Origin: Spirochaetota bacterium
Lineage (GTDB): Bacteria > Spirochaetota > UBA4802 > UBA5550
Length of the DNA: 64,000 bases
Assembly: GCA_017999915.1 (NCBI GenBank)
Contig: JAGNKX010000002.1
Coordinates: 283,558-347,557, forward strand
Direction: 5' to 3'
Below the pieces are notes generated by a model, which saw only the letters and a list, made by a program, of their open reading frames with translations, ran no database searches and had not been told where the DNA came from. Shown one piece after another: positions 1 through 7,474 of the stretch (the first letter of the stretch is position 1; every line of letters starts with the position of its first letter). Position numbers and translations under genes: made by a program.

Positions 1-471
1 GGCGCATGTTGATGAATACCATGCAAAACCGGTATGACATTCAGGGCATTTCCAGTATTGGTCCTGTTCCGACAACCACCGGTTAACGCCATTCTTTTTA
101 ATACTCTCCAGATTAACAGGCACCTGCTCCAGATGGGGGAGCAGGGCTTTCATCTTCTGCCAATCAGAGAACAGCTTACAGGGATAATCGCCGCAGTCAA
201 TGCAGTGATCCATCTTCTTTTCGATGGCGCAGGTGCGTATTTTACAGACTCTGCAGTTGACAAATAGGGAATCGGATTTACAGCCGTGGCAGGCCAGCTC
301 AAAGGGCTTTGAATCATCATAGGGGATGCCGACGGCCTTGTGGATCGCCTTCACGGCGGATTCATTCCAGAAGGAGGCAAAAGCTGTATTATGACCGGTC
401 TGGTAGGCATGCATTATATCGCAGGCCCCGCAATAGATCCCGCAGTATGAATCATAATTGAAGTATTTCAT
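1..471 (-). CDS. DUF3795-like cysteine-rich protein (3' end outside window)
   Basis: The frame is open from an ATG at 469-471 (reverse strand) for 157 codons to the window edge, so the C-terminus is missing. A clear GGGGAGA ribosome binding site lies 5 bases before the ATG. The protein begins MKYFNYDSYCGIYCGACDI and carries many paired cysteines (YCGIYCGAC, CHGCK, CRVCKIRTC, CIDCGDYPCK, CPEC). This pattern matches the DUF3795 family of small predicted metal-binding proteins of unknown function. It starts 15 bases after the stop of the methyltransferase gene and is probably co-transcribed with it. Family membership is from remembered motifs; function is unknown. Confidence 0.75.
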   Translation of the reverse strand, partial: MKYFNYDSYCGIYCGACDIMHAYQTGHNTAFASFWNESAVKAIHKAVGIPYDDSKPFELACHGCKSDSLFVNCRVCKIRTCAIEKKMDHCIDCGDYPCKLFSDWQKMKALLPHLEQVPVNLESIKKNGVNRWLSEQDQYWKCPECHTGFAWYSSTCA

Positions 472-486
472 GATATCTCCCCGCAA

Positions 487-1158
487 TCACCAGATATAAG
501 GCAGTAGGCGATACTTTACTTTTTGCGAATAATTCGCATACCCTTCCAGTTCAGCCTGCAATGTCTTATCCTCCAAACCGGTGCGTATGACCAGCAGGGC
601 AACCGAAACCGCCGACGCCATCAGCCCGTACAGGGATCCGAGTATGATCGGGATCATAAGGTTCGAGAGGATGAAGCCGACATAGCCGGGGTGCCTCACG
701 AATCGGTACGGCCCCCCCGTCGCGACCTGATGGCCGCGCTCTGTCTGGAGCCGGACCATGGTCGAAAAGAACCTGTTCGAAACCATGGCCCATGTCGACA
801 CCATGGAAGCGAGGAAATACGCCAGCACGGCCATGACACGGATACCGGCATTGATCTCAACGCTCCAACAGAGCCTGTAATCAAGACCGGCAATGACATA
901 GAGCCCGAAATAGGGTACGATGCCTGCGGCGCTCAGCGCCCTGTCCCATTTTTTCACGTTCTCTTTTTTCCTGCCGCGCTCCTCGATCACCTCCGCTGGA
1001 AGGACGAAGAGGTTGACTATAAGGATCGCGATGCTCACGCCTATGAAAATCCACGCCCATTGCCATCGCACGGTCCAGGCGGATAAAAAAAGCACCACCC
1101 CGATAAGAATGAATGTCAGAAGAACCTGGATCATTCGTTTCACTATATTTTTATTCAT
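487..1158 (-). CDS. isoprenylcysteine carboxyl methyltransferase (ICMT)-like membrane protein
   Basis: This 223-residue protein has about five hydrophobic segments and the hallmark GGPYRFVRHPGYVG around residues 147-160, followed by an acidic ED..L motif and a Tyr-rich C-terminus. These are the SAM-binding features of the ICMT/PEMT family of small integral-membrane methyltransferases. Bacterial members are usually of unknown substrate. It precedes the DUF3795-like gene by 15 bases on the same strand, which suggests a two-gene operon. No protein substrate with a CaaX-type end can be seen nearby, so the annotation stays at family level. Confidence 0.85.
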   Translation of the reverse strand: MNKNIVKRMIQVLLTFILIGVVLFLSAWTVRWQWAWIFIGVSIAILIVNLFVLPAEVIEERGRKKENVKKWDRALSAAGIVPYFGLYVIAGLDYRLCWSVEINAGIRVMAVLAYFLASMVSTWAMVSNRFFSTMVRLQTERGHQVATGGPYRFVRHPGYVGFILSNLMIPIILGSLYGLMASAVSVALLVIRTGLEDKTLQAELEGYANYSQKVKYRLLPYIW

Positions 1159-1356
1159 GGCCCGCCCTCACGCATTTACCGTATATTAACCGGATATGTG
1201 AAAAATAATTGACATTGAACGGTAACACCTTTATCGAATCTGTCAATTACATAACCGATAAGCCGGCGCCATGGAAACGAAAAAACCGTGTAACCTGTCA
1301 AGGGCCTGTCGTTACAAAGCAGTATGCCGCACAATTCACGCCATCGCAGGTAAACC

Positions 1357-2217
1357 ATGCGGATCATAATCGATTATCTCTACGCGAACCAGATTGTCGG
1401 ACTGGCCACGACAATGATTCTTATCCTGGGCATCATCTTCTTCATTACAGAGGTGTATCCCTTTAATAATTCAAAAAATCTTCCCGCGACAAAAAAAATA
1501 TATTACCGCATTCTCATCGGAGGGGCCGCCGGTGTCTGCGTCTTTCTGATCGCTCAGGCGACCGTTAATCCCTTCAACGTCGGCCGCGCCGGAGCCATCC
1601 GCCAGGCCGTGATACTCAACAAGGCCATTGTTTTCACCGATATCTACGCAATGGGGGGATCGGAACTGGCCGATACGCCCCCGCTCCTGCGGGCATGGGT
1701 ATTGGACCGAAAAACGGGGAAATTGATAACCAGGAAAAGCGTCGAAAGCGAAGACCCCATCCTGGGGGCCAATGAAGATTCTCTGCTTATCGGGGAGGAA
1801 GATGAATGTTACCTGGCCGATGACAGGCTGCGGACCAGGACACGTCTTGTTAAGAACGGAATGTACGGCAAAAAGAAAGTACACAGATTCGCTTTTCACA
1901 ACGGGGCGCTGGTGCTATCCTTCAAGGATTTTTCGGAATCCCGCGTACCGTTGCCCCTCTCTGCCATGCGGGGCGCCGTAAAAAGCGATGTGGAGCTCAA
2001 ATACCTGGACACGGACCGGGAAACTTACCGGGTGACGAGAAGGGTCAACGGCAGGATGATATGGCAGCTTGACCGGACTGAAGGGGCCATGCGGGAGCAC
2101 ATACCGGAGATACTCTACGAGTCTCCCGCAAACGATCTGTACCTGTTATGGACCGAATACCGTCTCCTGGCCGTGTCGAAAAGAACCGGGAAGACCGCGT
2201 GGACGTTCTGGTATTGA
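1357..2217 (+). CDS. hypothetical membrane-anchored protein
   Basis: This 286-residue protein has two N-terminal membrane segments (about residues 14-33 and 50-70) followed by a soluble domain of about 210 residues rich in Trp, Arg and Asp. Phrases such as LRAWVLDRKTGKLITRKS and LLAVSKRTGKTAWTFWY resemble blades of PQQ/WD-type beta-propellers, but there are too few for a full propeller. The start ATG follows a modest AGG-type site. It is divergent from the methyltransferase operon. I do not recognise the family; an envelope-located domain tethered to the inner membrane is the most that can be said. Confidence 0.7.
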   Translation: MRIIIDYLYANQIVGLATTMILILGIIFFITEVYPFNNSKNLPATKKIYYRILIGGAAGVCVFLIAQATVNPFNVGRAGAIRQAVILNKAIVFTDIYAMGGSELADTPPLLRAWVLDRKTGKLITRKSVESEDPILGANEDSLLIGEEDECYLADDRLRTRTRLVKNGMYGKKKVHRFAFHNGALVLSFKDFSESRVPLPLSAMRGAVKSDVELKYLDTDRETYRVTRRVNGRMIWQLDRTEGAMREHIPEILYESPANDLYLLWTEYRLLAVSKRTGKTAWTFWY

Positions 2218-2222
2218 TTCTT

Positions 2223-2248
2223 TAGCCTGGGGTTTAAACCCCGGGCTA
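2223..2248. repeat. 26-bp palindrome between convergent genes
   Basis: The two arms TAGCCTGGGGTTT and AAACCCCGGGCTA pair along their full length with one G-T wobble. It sits between the convergent genes ending at 2217 and 2266. No T-run follows on either strand, so it is either a factor-assisted bidirectional terminator or a small REP-type element. No second copy was noticed in the window. Confidence 0.6.
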
Positions 2249-2265
2249 GCAGAAGGCATACCATC

Positions 2266-4695
2266 TTACAGATCCAAAAATTCAAAAAATTTCTTCAATT
2301 CTTCCGGGAGCTGGCCGCTATCGTCCTGGTATTTCTTGAAACGGCGCTCATAGGCCTCCACTTCCTTCTTGTGGATGTTCTTGTAGCGCGTCGCCGGCTG
2401 GGTGAAGGCGGGCATCGATTCGAGCCTTCCCCTGAGCTCCTTGCGGAAGGGGATGTGGCGGAAGAACATCTCGCGCACCACGTTGTTGAGCTTCATGATC
2501 CCGTCCTTTTCGTACATGACCCACTGTATATAGTCGTCGGCGAAGCGGTCCCGGTTGTTGCGGATGCTGCGAAACTTCTCCTCGATCTTCTCTTTCGCCT
2601 CCTGGGAAAGCTTCGACATCTTTTTAAACGTGTTGGCGTAATCGAAATACTCGCCCGTCACCCCTCCCTCTATCGGGTCGGCCCACATGGCGCCCTTGAT
2701 GTCCCGGTTCAGCTCCCACCGGAAGCTGGCGAATGTGTGGACGAGGCTCTTCATCAGGTCGCCCATGAAGAATATGGGGACCACGATCCGCCCGCGGCTC
2801 CTCTTGTTGGTGCCGGTCATATCCTGCCAGAGAAGGGTCCTCGAGCCGAAGATCGGAAGGAGAATAAAATACGGGACCACCTCTTCCTGTATGATCTCGC
2901 GGGCCTCGCCGATCTTGAGCACCGTTTCGCGGTAGAACACTGAAAAATCAATGTTACGGACCTCCTTGGTGATGGTCTCGATCTTCTGCTTGTTGTTGTA
3001 TATCTGCTTCAGGCTTCCCCGTACCATCAGCGCCGTCAGGATCGGGAAGGCGGTTGCCGTGGAACCGGAACAGATGGCGGATGTGGTGGCCAGGCGCTGC
3101 CCTATTTCGTACATCACTTTGCCGATATTCTCGTCGACCTTCTGCTCCTCCTCGCGCTCTTTCCTGGATTTATGCTTTTCCATCTCCTCGAGGTGCCCCT
3201 GGTAGGTGAGGCCCATCTCGGTGATGCTCGGCTCCACCTTGCCTTCGTATATCATGTTCAGGAACTCGGTTTCCATGAGCACGGGTATGTCCCTGCTCTT
3301 TTCCCGCGACCGGGAAAGGTCCGACAGCTCCGTCACCTGGCTTTCTTCAAGGAGACCCTCGTCGAGGAAGCCGAAGCTCAGCATCATCTGCACCGGCCGC
3401 GGCACGGCGCTCTCGCTGCGGCTGCGGATGTACGCCTGCTTGTAAAGGTCCCAGTAGAGGGCGGTAATCTGTCTCCTGAGCTTTCTTCCCTCCGGCTCGG
3501 TATTGAAAGGATTCTTGGCGCTCTTGAATTCATTGAGGCTCTTCAGCAGCTTCGTCCTGAAATCCTTCGGCATCAGGGCGAATTCGAAGATCTGGTGGAT
3601 CGACTTGTTGAGGGCCCCCGTCGAAATGACCGCCGGCGCTTCCCGCTTTGTCGCGGTCTCCCCGCCCGTTCTCGCCGAGGAATAATAGCCATGGATCTTC
3701 CGGATCCCGGGGAACAGGGCCGTCATCTTTCTGCCGCACAGCTCCTCGTACAGGGCGTTCAGCTTGACCACCAGGCTGAGCAGGTTCTTGACGAAGTCGG
3801 CGGAGCACTTGCCGCTCCGTTCCCATTCGCTCAAGCCTCCCCGGTCGACCAGGTACGAAGCCCAGCTGTCGTCATCGCCAAAGAGGATTGCCAGCTCATT
3901 GTCCACGAAATGACAAATCTCCTGGACGCGGTCGAGGGATGATATCAAGCTCTCCGAGAGGCCGTCATACATGCTTGACGCCATGGTCGGGTCAGACCTG
4001 AACATGGAGATGACGACGTTCTGGTCGAGCTGCAGTGTCCTCAGTATGAAGTCATCGTACTTGGTGCCGGGATGTTCCTGCACCGCTTCGGGAAGGAGGT
4101 ATTTTTTATCCAGGGAGGGACTGTTGTCGACGATGAGGAATCGCGCGTCAAATTCCGCCGGGAAGGAGCCGCCCTTCGACTTGAACTTCTTGTGTATCTC
4201 CTCGGCATTGCGGTGAAGGCGCTCGGAGGCGTTGGTTTCCGACATCTCGCGGTACATGAGGGCCATGTTGTCGGACATCATGCACACGGTCTGATACAGC
4301 TTCGTGTATTTGGCGACGATGACGCCGACCGTTTTGATGTTGTTGTTCACGTGCTTGAGGATATTGAGCGCCTGGCCCGGATCTGAATCGGCGAAGCCCT
4401 GGATCCCGCCGCGCGGGATCGGGTACCGGGCAACCGTGGCGTCAGTCACGGCCCGCAGGCTTTTCCGATAGGCTCCGCTCAGATGGTCCGAAAAGCCGGA
4501 AAGAAGGGCCTTGCCCGATATAAGGCCGACACGCACGCTCTTGGAAATGATAATGCTCCGGTCAAGGCCGTCATATTCATCGGAAGCGGAGAGTATCTCC
4601 AGGGTGCCGTTCTGCAGCATGAACAGTCCGGACGGGTTTTCACCCTGGACGAAGATCACGTCCCCGGCCTTAAATGTTAGAGCGCTATCAGCCAT
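2266..4695 (-). CDS. cyclic nucleotide-binding domain protein, 809 aa
   Basis: Residues 1-110 form a cyclic-nucleotide-binding (CAP_ED-type) fold: F-x-x-GDVIFVQGENPSGLFMLQNG is the usual beta-roll start. The roll's Arg-containing phosphate cassette is not clear, so ligand binding is uncertain. The remaining 700 residues are mostly predicted helical, with a charged coiled-coil-like section (SRKEREEEQKVDENIGKVMY) near the middle and no membrane segment or known output domain. Large proteins with this layout occur in spirochaetes without known function. It lies 12 bases downstream of the HNH gene on the same strand and probably shares its transcript. Confidence 0.8.
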   Translation of the reverse strand: MADSALTFKAGDVIFVQGENPSGLFMLQNGTLEILSASDEYDGLDRSIIISKSVRVGLISGKALLSGFSDHLSGAYRKSLRAVTDATVARYPIPRGGIQGFADSDPGQALNILKHVNNNIKTVGVIVAKYTKLYQTVCMMSDNMALMYREMSETNASERLHRNAEEIHKKFKSKGGSFPAEFDARFLIVDNSPSLDKKYLLPEAVQEHPGTKYDDFILRTLQLDQNVVISMFRSDPTMASSMYDGLSESLISSLDRVQEICHFVDNELAILFGDDDSWASYLVDRGGLSEWERSGKCSADFVKNLLSLVVKLNALYEELCGRKMTALFPGIRKIHGYYSSARTGGETATKREAPAVISTGALNKSIHQIFEFALMPKDFRTKLLKSLNEFKSAKNPFNTEPEGRKLRRQITALYWDLYKQAYIRSRSESAVPRPVQMMLSFGFLDEGLLEESQVTELSDLSRSREKSRDIPVLMETEFLNMIYEGKVEPSITEMGLTYQGHLEEMEKHKSRKEREEEQKVDENIGKVMYEIGQRLATTSAICSGSTATAFPILTALMVRGSLKQIYNNKQKIETITKEVRNIDFSVFYRETVLKIGEAREIIQEEVVPYFILLPIFGSRTLLWQDMTGTNKRSRGRIVVPIFFMGDLMKSLVHTFASFRWELNRDIKGAMWADPIEGGVTGEYFDYANTFKKMSKLSQEAKEKIEEKFRSIRNNRDRFADDYIQWVMYEKDGIMKLNNVVREMFFRHIPFRKELRGRLESMPAFTQPATRYKNIHKKEVEAYERRFKKYQDDSGQLPEELKKFFEFLDL

Positions 4696-4707
4696 ATCAT
4701 CATCCTA

Positions 4708-5025
4708 TTACGATTTCAACGTCTTCATGTATTCATCCCACTCGGTGGGAAGCAGATATTTCTTCTTGTTGTTGCACTCCTTGCAGGCCGCAACGATATT
4801 TATCTTCTCGGATGTGCCTCCGCGTCCCAGGGGGATTTTGTGATCCATGGTCAGCTCGCGGGGCGGGAACTTTTTCCCGCAGTAATGGCAGATACCGGTC
4901 GCTATCTTTCTCCGCCACCATGCCGAATGGCGCAGTTCGCGCGCCTTTCTCTTCTCCCTGCCAATATGGGCGTCATCGGAAACAGTATCGAAATGTACCA
5001 TCATAATTATAACCGCCGCCGGCAC
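4708..5025 (-). CDS. HNH endonuclease family protein
   Basis: This 105-residue protein contains CHYCGKKF, then MDHKIPLGRGG, then N and CKECNNKKK. That is the two-CxxC zinc-ribbon form of the HNH nuclease fold with the catalytic His in DHKIP. Members act as restriction, homing or housekeeping nucleases. The longest frame begins with GTG at 5025 after a GGGGCG stretch; ATG codons 7 and 8 codons later are possible starts but have no visible ribosome binding site. It is the first gene of a pair with the cyclic-nucleotide-binding protein and is divergent from the helicase gene. Confidence 0.85.
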   Translation of the reverse strand: MPAAVIIMMVHFDTVSDDAHIGREKRKARELRHSAWWRRKIATGICHYCGKKFPPRELTMDHKIPLGRGGTSEKINIVAACKECNNKKKYLLPTEWDEYMKTLKS

Positions 5026-5095
5026 AGGCGCCCCGCGGCTCCGGGCGAATATCCATATCAGGGCGACCTTTAAATATATTTCGGCGATATATTAT

Positions 5096-5136
5096 TTGTC
5101 AATAATTATTATTCAATAAATTATTTGTATTGACAA
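5096..5136. promoter_or_regulatory. AT-rich palindrome carrying outward -35-like boxes
   Basis: TTGTCAATA at 5096-5104 is the inverted complement of TATTGACAA at 5128-5136, around an AT-only centre. TTGACA at 5130-5135 on the plus strand and TTGTCA on the minus strand resemble -35 boxes, but neither is followed by a good -10 at 17 bases. The position between the divergent HNH operon and helicase leader suits a shared control site. This is inference. Confidence 0.4.
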
Positions 5137-5159
5137 TATATATAAAAAGCAGAAAGAGG

Positions 5160-5476
5160 GAGATTTATAGAAGTCGTCATAACCATGTTGTACGGGGCTT
5201 TCATGGCGAATAGCTCATTGATAGGCCCAGGATTTACTCCGTGATGTGGCCCGGCTACGCGGCTCCCGAGCCTTGTTGAAGGGCGGTAACCGATCAGTCC
5301 ACCAAGCAAAGCGGCGCAGTGAGTAATTCGACCTGTTTCGAAAAGGTCGGCACAGGTCGCGCAGGTAAGGCCTGTTGAACTGCCGAAGGACGTTTTGCCA
5401 TAGTCGCGACGGAATGAGAAACAAGAATACCTGATGCTATGACGCTACTAATACATAACAAAACCATAAGGATACT
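5160..5476 (+). promoter_or_regulatory. long structured leader of the helicase gene (candidate)
   Basis: About 310 bases between the AT-rich promoter region and the helicase start contain no plausible gene, yet have normal GC content and many complementary stretches. Examples are CGACCT/AGGTCG (5329-5349), GTCGCG near 5357 with CGCGAC at 5404-5409, and GGGC near 5195 with GCCC near 5224. Long autoregulatory 5' leaders are known for DEAD-box RNA helicase genes. No riboswitch class, SRP, 6S or tmRNA signature was recognised. Confidence 0.35.
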
Positions 5477-7288
5477 ATGCTATTTACCGAATTAAACCTC
5501 CACCCCTCAGTCATGGGGGGTATCCAGGACGCGGGCTTTGTAGAATGCACGCCGGTGCAGGAAGCGACCCTCCAGAAAAGCCTCGTCGGCACCGACGTCA
5601 TGGTGCAGTCGCAGACCGGCACGGGTAAAACCGCAGCCTTTCTCATCACCATTTTCAACCTGTTCCTGACCGAAGAAAAGTACCGCCACAAAAAAGCGCT
5701 CGTTCTTACTCCCACCAGGGAGCTCGCCGTGCAGGTGGAGCAGGACGCCATACTTCTGGGCAAGCAGACCGGACTCAAGACCGGGTGCTTTTACGGCGGC
5801 GTCGGATACGCCACCCAGGACCGCCTCCTCAAGGAAGACCTGAACATTTTTATCGGCACGCCGGGCCGCCTGATCGACTACCAGAAATCGCGCAAGATCG
5901 ATTTCCTCAAGTTCGAGATACTTATCATCGACGAGGCGGACCGGATGTTCGACATGGGCTTCATGCCCGACATCCGCTACATGATAAAGCACATGGTACA
6001 GCCGGAGAGACGCCAGACCATGCTCTTCAGCGCCACCCTGGACCAGCGCGTCAAGCACCTCGCCTGGGAATACATGAACGAGCCCGTGGAGATCGAGATT
6101 AACCCGGAGCATCTCACCGTGGAGCTCATCACCCAGGAGTTGTACCACGTGGGCAAGGACGAAAAGTTCAATCTCCTCCTGGGGCTCATGCAGAAGGAAA
6201 AGCCGAAGAGCGTCCTCATCTTCACCAATATGAAGCGGACCGCGGAGCGCGTGTCAAAGCGCCTCAACGCCAACAATATCACCAACGACTACATATCGGG
6301 CGACCTTCCGCAGAGCAAGCGCCTGCAGATCATCGACGCCATCAAGGCGGGCGAGACCGAAATACTGGTGGCCACGGACGTGGCGGCCCGGGGCCTCCAT
6401 ATCGAGGACCTCGACATGGTCATCAACTACGACCTGCCCGATGACTGCCAGAACTACGTTCACCGCATCGGCAGGACGGCCCGGGCGGGCAAGACCGGCA
6501 GGGCCATCTCCCTCGCCTGCGAGGAGGACGTGTTCAACCTGGGGCCGATAGAGAAGCTCATCGGCATGAAGATCCCGGTGAAATGGGCCGAGGAGGGCCT
6601 TATCGTGGAAGCGGCAGGCGCGCCGATCCACAGCGGCCGCAGGGAGCGCGGCGATCGACGCGGCGACAGGCCGCGGAGCGGAAGGGGCCAGGGACGTGAC
6701 CGTGACCGCGGTAGGGACGGAAGCCGCAGGCCCCGTAGCGAAACACCTCGGCGCGAGCCGCGTGAGCGCCCCGCCGCAGTCGAAGGCGCCTACCCGGCAG
6801 CGGATGAGCAGCGCCGCGAGTCCCGTCGTGAGCCCCGCAGGGAACCCCGCAGGGAACCGCGCCGCGAGCAGAGACAATCACAGCCGGCCCCGCCCGTGGA
6901 TCGCCAGATCCATCAGGCCACAGGCGCCGAAGGCGCCGACGACCAACAGGCTAAAAAACGCAAACGTCGCAGAAGGGGCAAGAAACCGGCCGCGGAAGGA
7001 GCGGTCCAGGCCCAACCCCAGGCGCCGGCACAGGGCCGGGAACCGCGCCGCGAGCGGGAAAAGCGCCGCGAGCCGCGCCAGAACCAGGGCAGAGACCAGC
7101 ATCGTAAAAGGCAGCCGGCCCTTTCCAGGGACGCGTCGCCGGAAGAACGCCTTGAATATTTTAAAAACAAATACGGCGAAAATTTCGAGAAGGCCGGCAG
7201 GATCATCGGAGACGAGAAAAAGCAGAAACCGAAGACCCTGGTGGAAGGGATCAAGGGTCTCTTCGGCAAGCTCAAGAAAAAGAAGTGA
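5477..7288 (+). CDS. DEAD-box ATP-dependent RNA helicase with long Arg-rich tail
   Basis: All helicase motifs are present: Q motif near residue 27, Walker A SQTGTGKT 45-52, PTRELA 79-84, TPGR 128-131, DEAD 152-155, SAT 185-187, DVAARGLHI 301-309 and HRIGRTARAG 329-338. The core resembles the RhlB/RhlE branch that remodels RNA and works in degradosomes or ribosome assembly. Residues 385-603 are a low-complexity basic tail rich in Arg, Gly, Glu and Pro that ends in a Lys cluster, typical of RNA-tethering extensions. An AAGGAT site precedes the ATG. It has a long structured leader and ends at a strong terminator, so it is probably monocistronic. Confidence 0.95.
   Translation: MLFTELNLHPSVMGGIQDAGFVECTPVQEATLQKSLVGTDVMVQSQTGTGKTAAFLITIFNLFLTEEKYRHKKALVLTPTRELAVQVEQDAILLGKQTGLKTGCFYGGVGYATQDRLLKEDLNIFIGTPGRLIDYQKSRKIDFLKFEILIIDEADRMFDMGFMPDIRYMIKHMVQPERRQTMLFSATLDQRVKHLAWEYMNEPVEIEINPEHLTVELITQELYHVGKDEKFNLLLGLMQKEKPKSVLIFTNMKRTAERVSKRLNANNITNDYISGDLPQSKRLQIIDAIKAGETEILVATDVAARGLHIEDLDMVINYDLPDDCQNYVHRIGRTARAGKTGRAISLACEEDVFNLGPIEKLIGMKIPVKWAEEGLIVEAAGAPIHSGRRERGDRRGDRPRSGRGQGRDRDRGRDGSRRPRSETPRREPRERPAAVEGAYPAADEQRRESRREPRREPRREPRREQRQSQPAPPVDRQIHQATGAEGADDQQAKKRKRRRRGKKPAAEGAVQAQPQAPAQGREPRREREKRREPRQNQGRDQHRKRQPALSRDASPEERLEYFKNKYGENFEKAGRIIGDEKKQKPKTLVEGIKGLFGKLKKKK
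6812..6871 (+). repeat. five 12-bp tandem repeats in the helicase tail
   Basis: Five imperfect 12-base units encode consecutive RREP-type tetrapeptides (RRES-RREP-RREP-RREP-RREQ). The middle units CGCAGGGAACCC are nearly identical, so the number of units could vary by slippage without breaking the frame. Confidence 0.75.
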
Positions 7289-7314
7289 TGACAGAAAATC
7301 AGCATGGAAACCGC

Positions 7315-7348
7315 AACAAGTTCCCGCGATAGCGGGAATTTGTTTTTT
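7315..7348 (+). terminator. rho-independent terminator of the helicase gene
   Basis: TTCCCGC-GATA-GCGGGAA forms a 7-bp GC stem extended by AACAA/TTGTT, followed directly by a T-rich run. It starts 27 bases after the helicase stop. Confidence 0.9.
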
Positions 7349-7474
7349 AATCTTGGTCGTATATGATTTCATCAACTGATGATTCGTTGTATTCATCGGC
7401 TGAAATCCGATTCCCTGGAGTGTTCTTGACAAGATAGAAATATAACCGTAATATTATGAATGGAGCCTCCGGTA

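Noticed and set aside
5160..5476. SRP RNA, 6S RNA or tmRNA in the helicase leader
   Set aside because: The SRP tetraloop motif GGAAG..AGCA, the tRNA-like ends of tmRNA and a single large 6S-like bubble were looked for and not seen.
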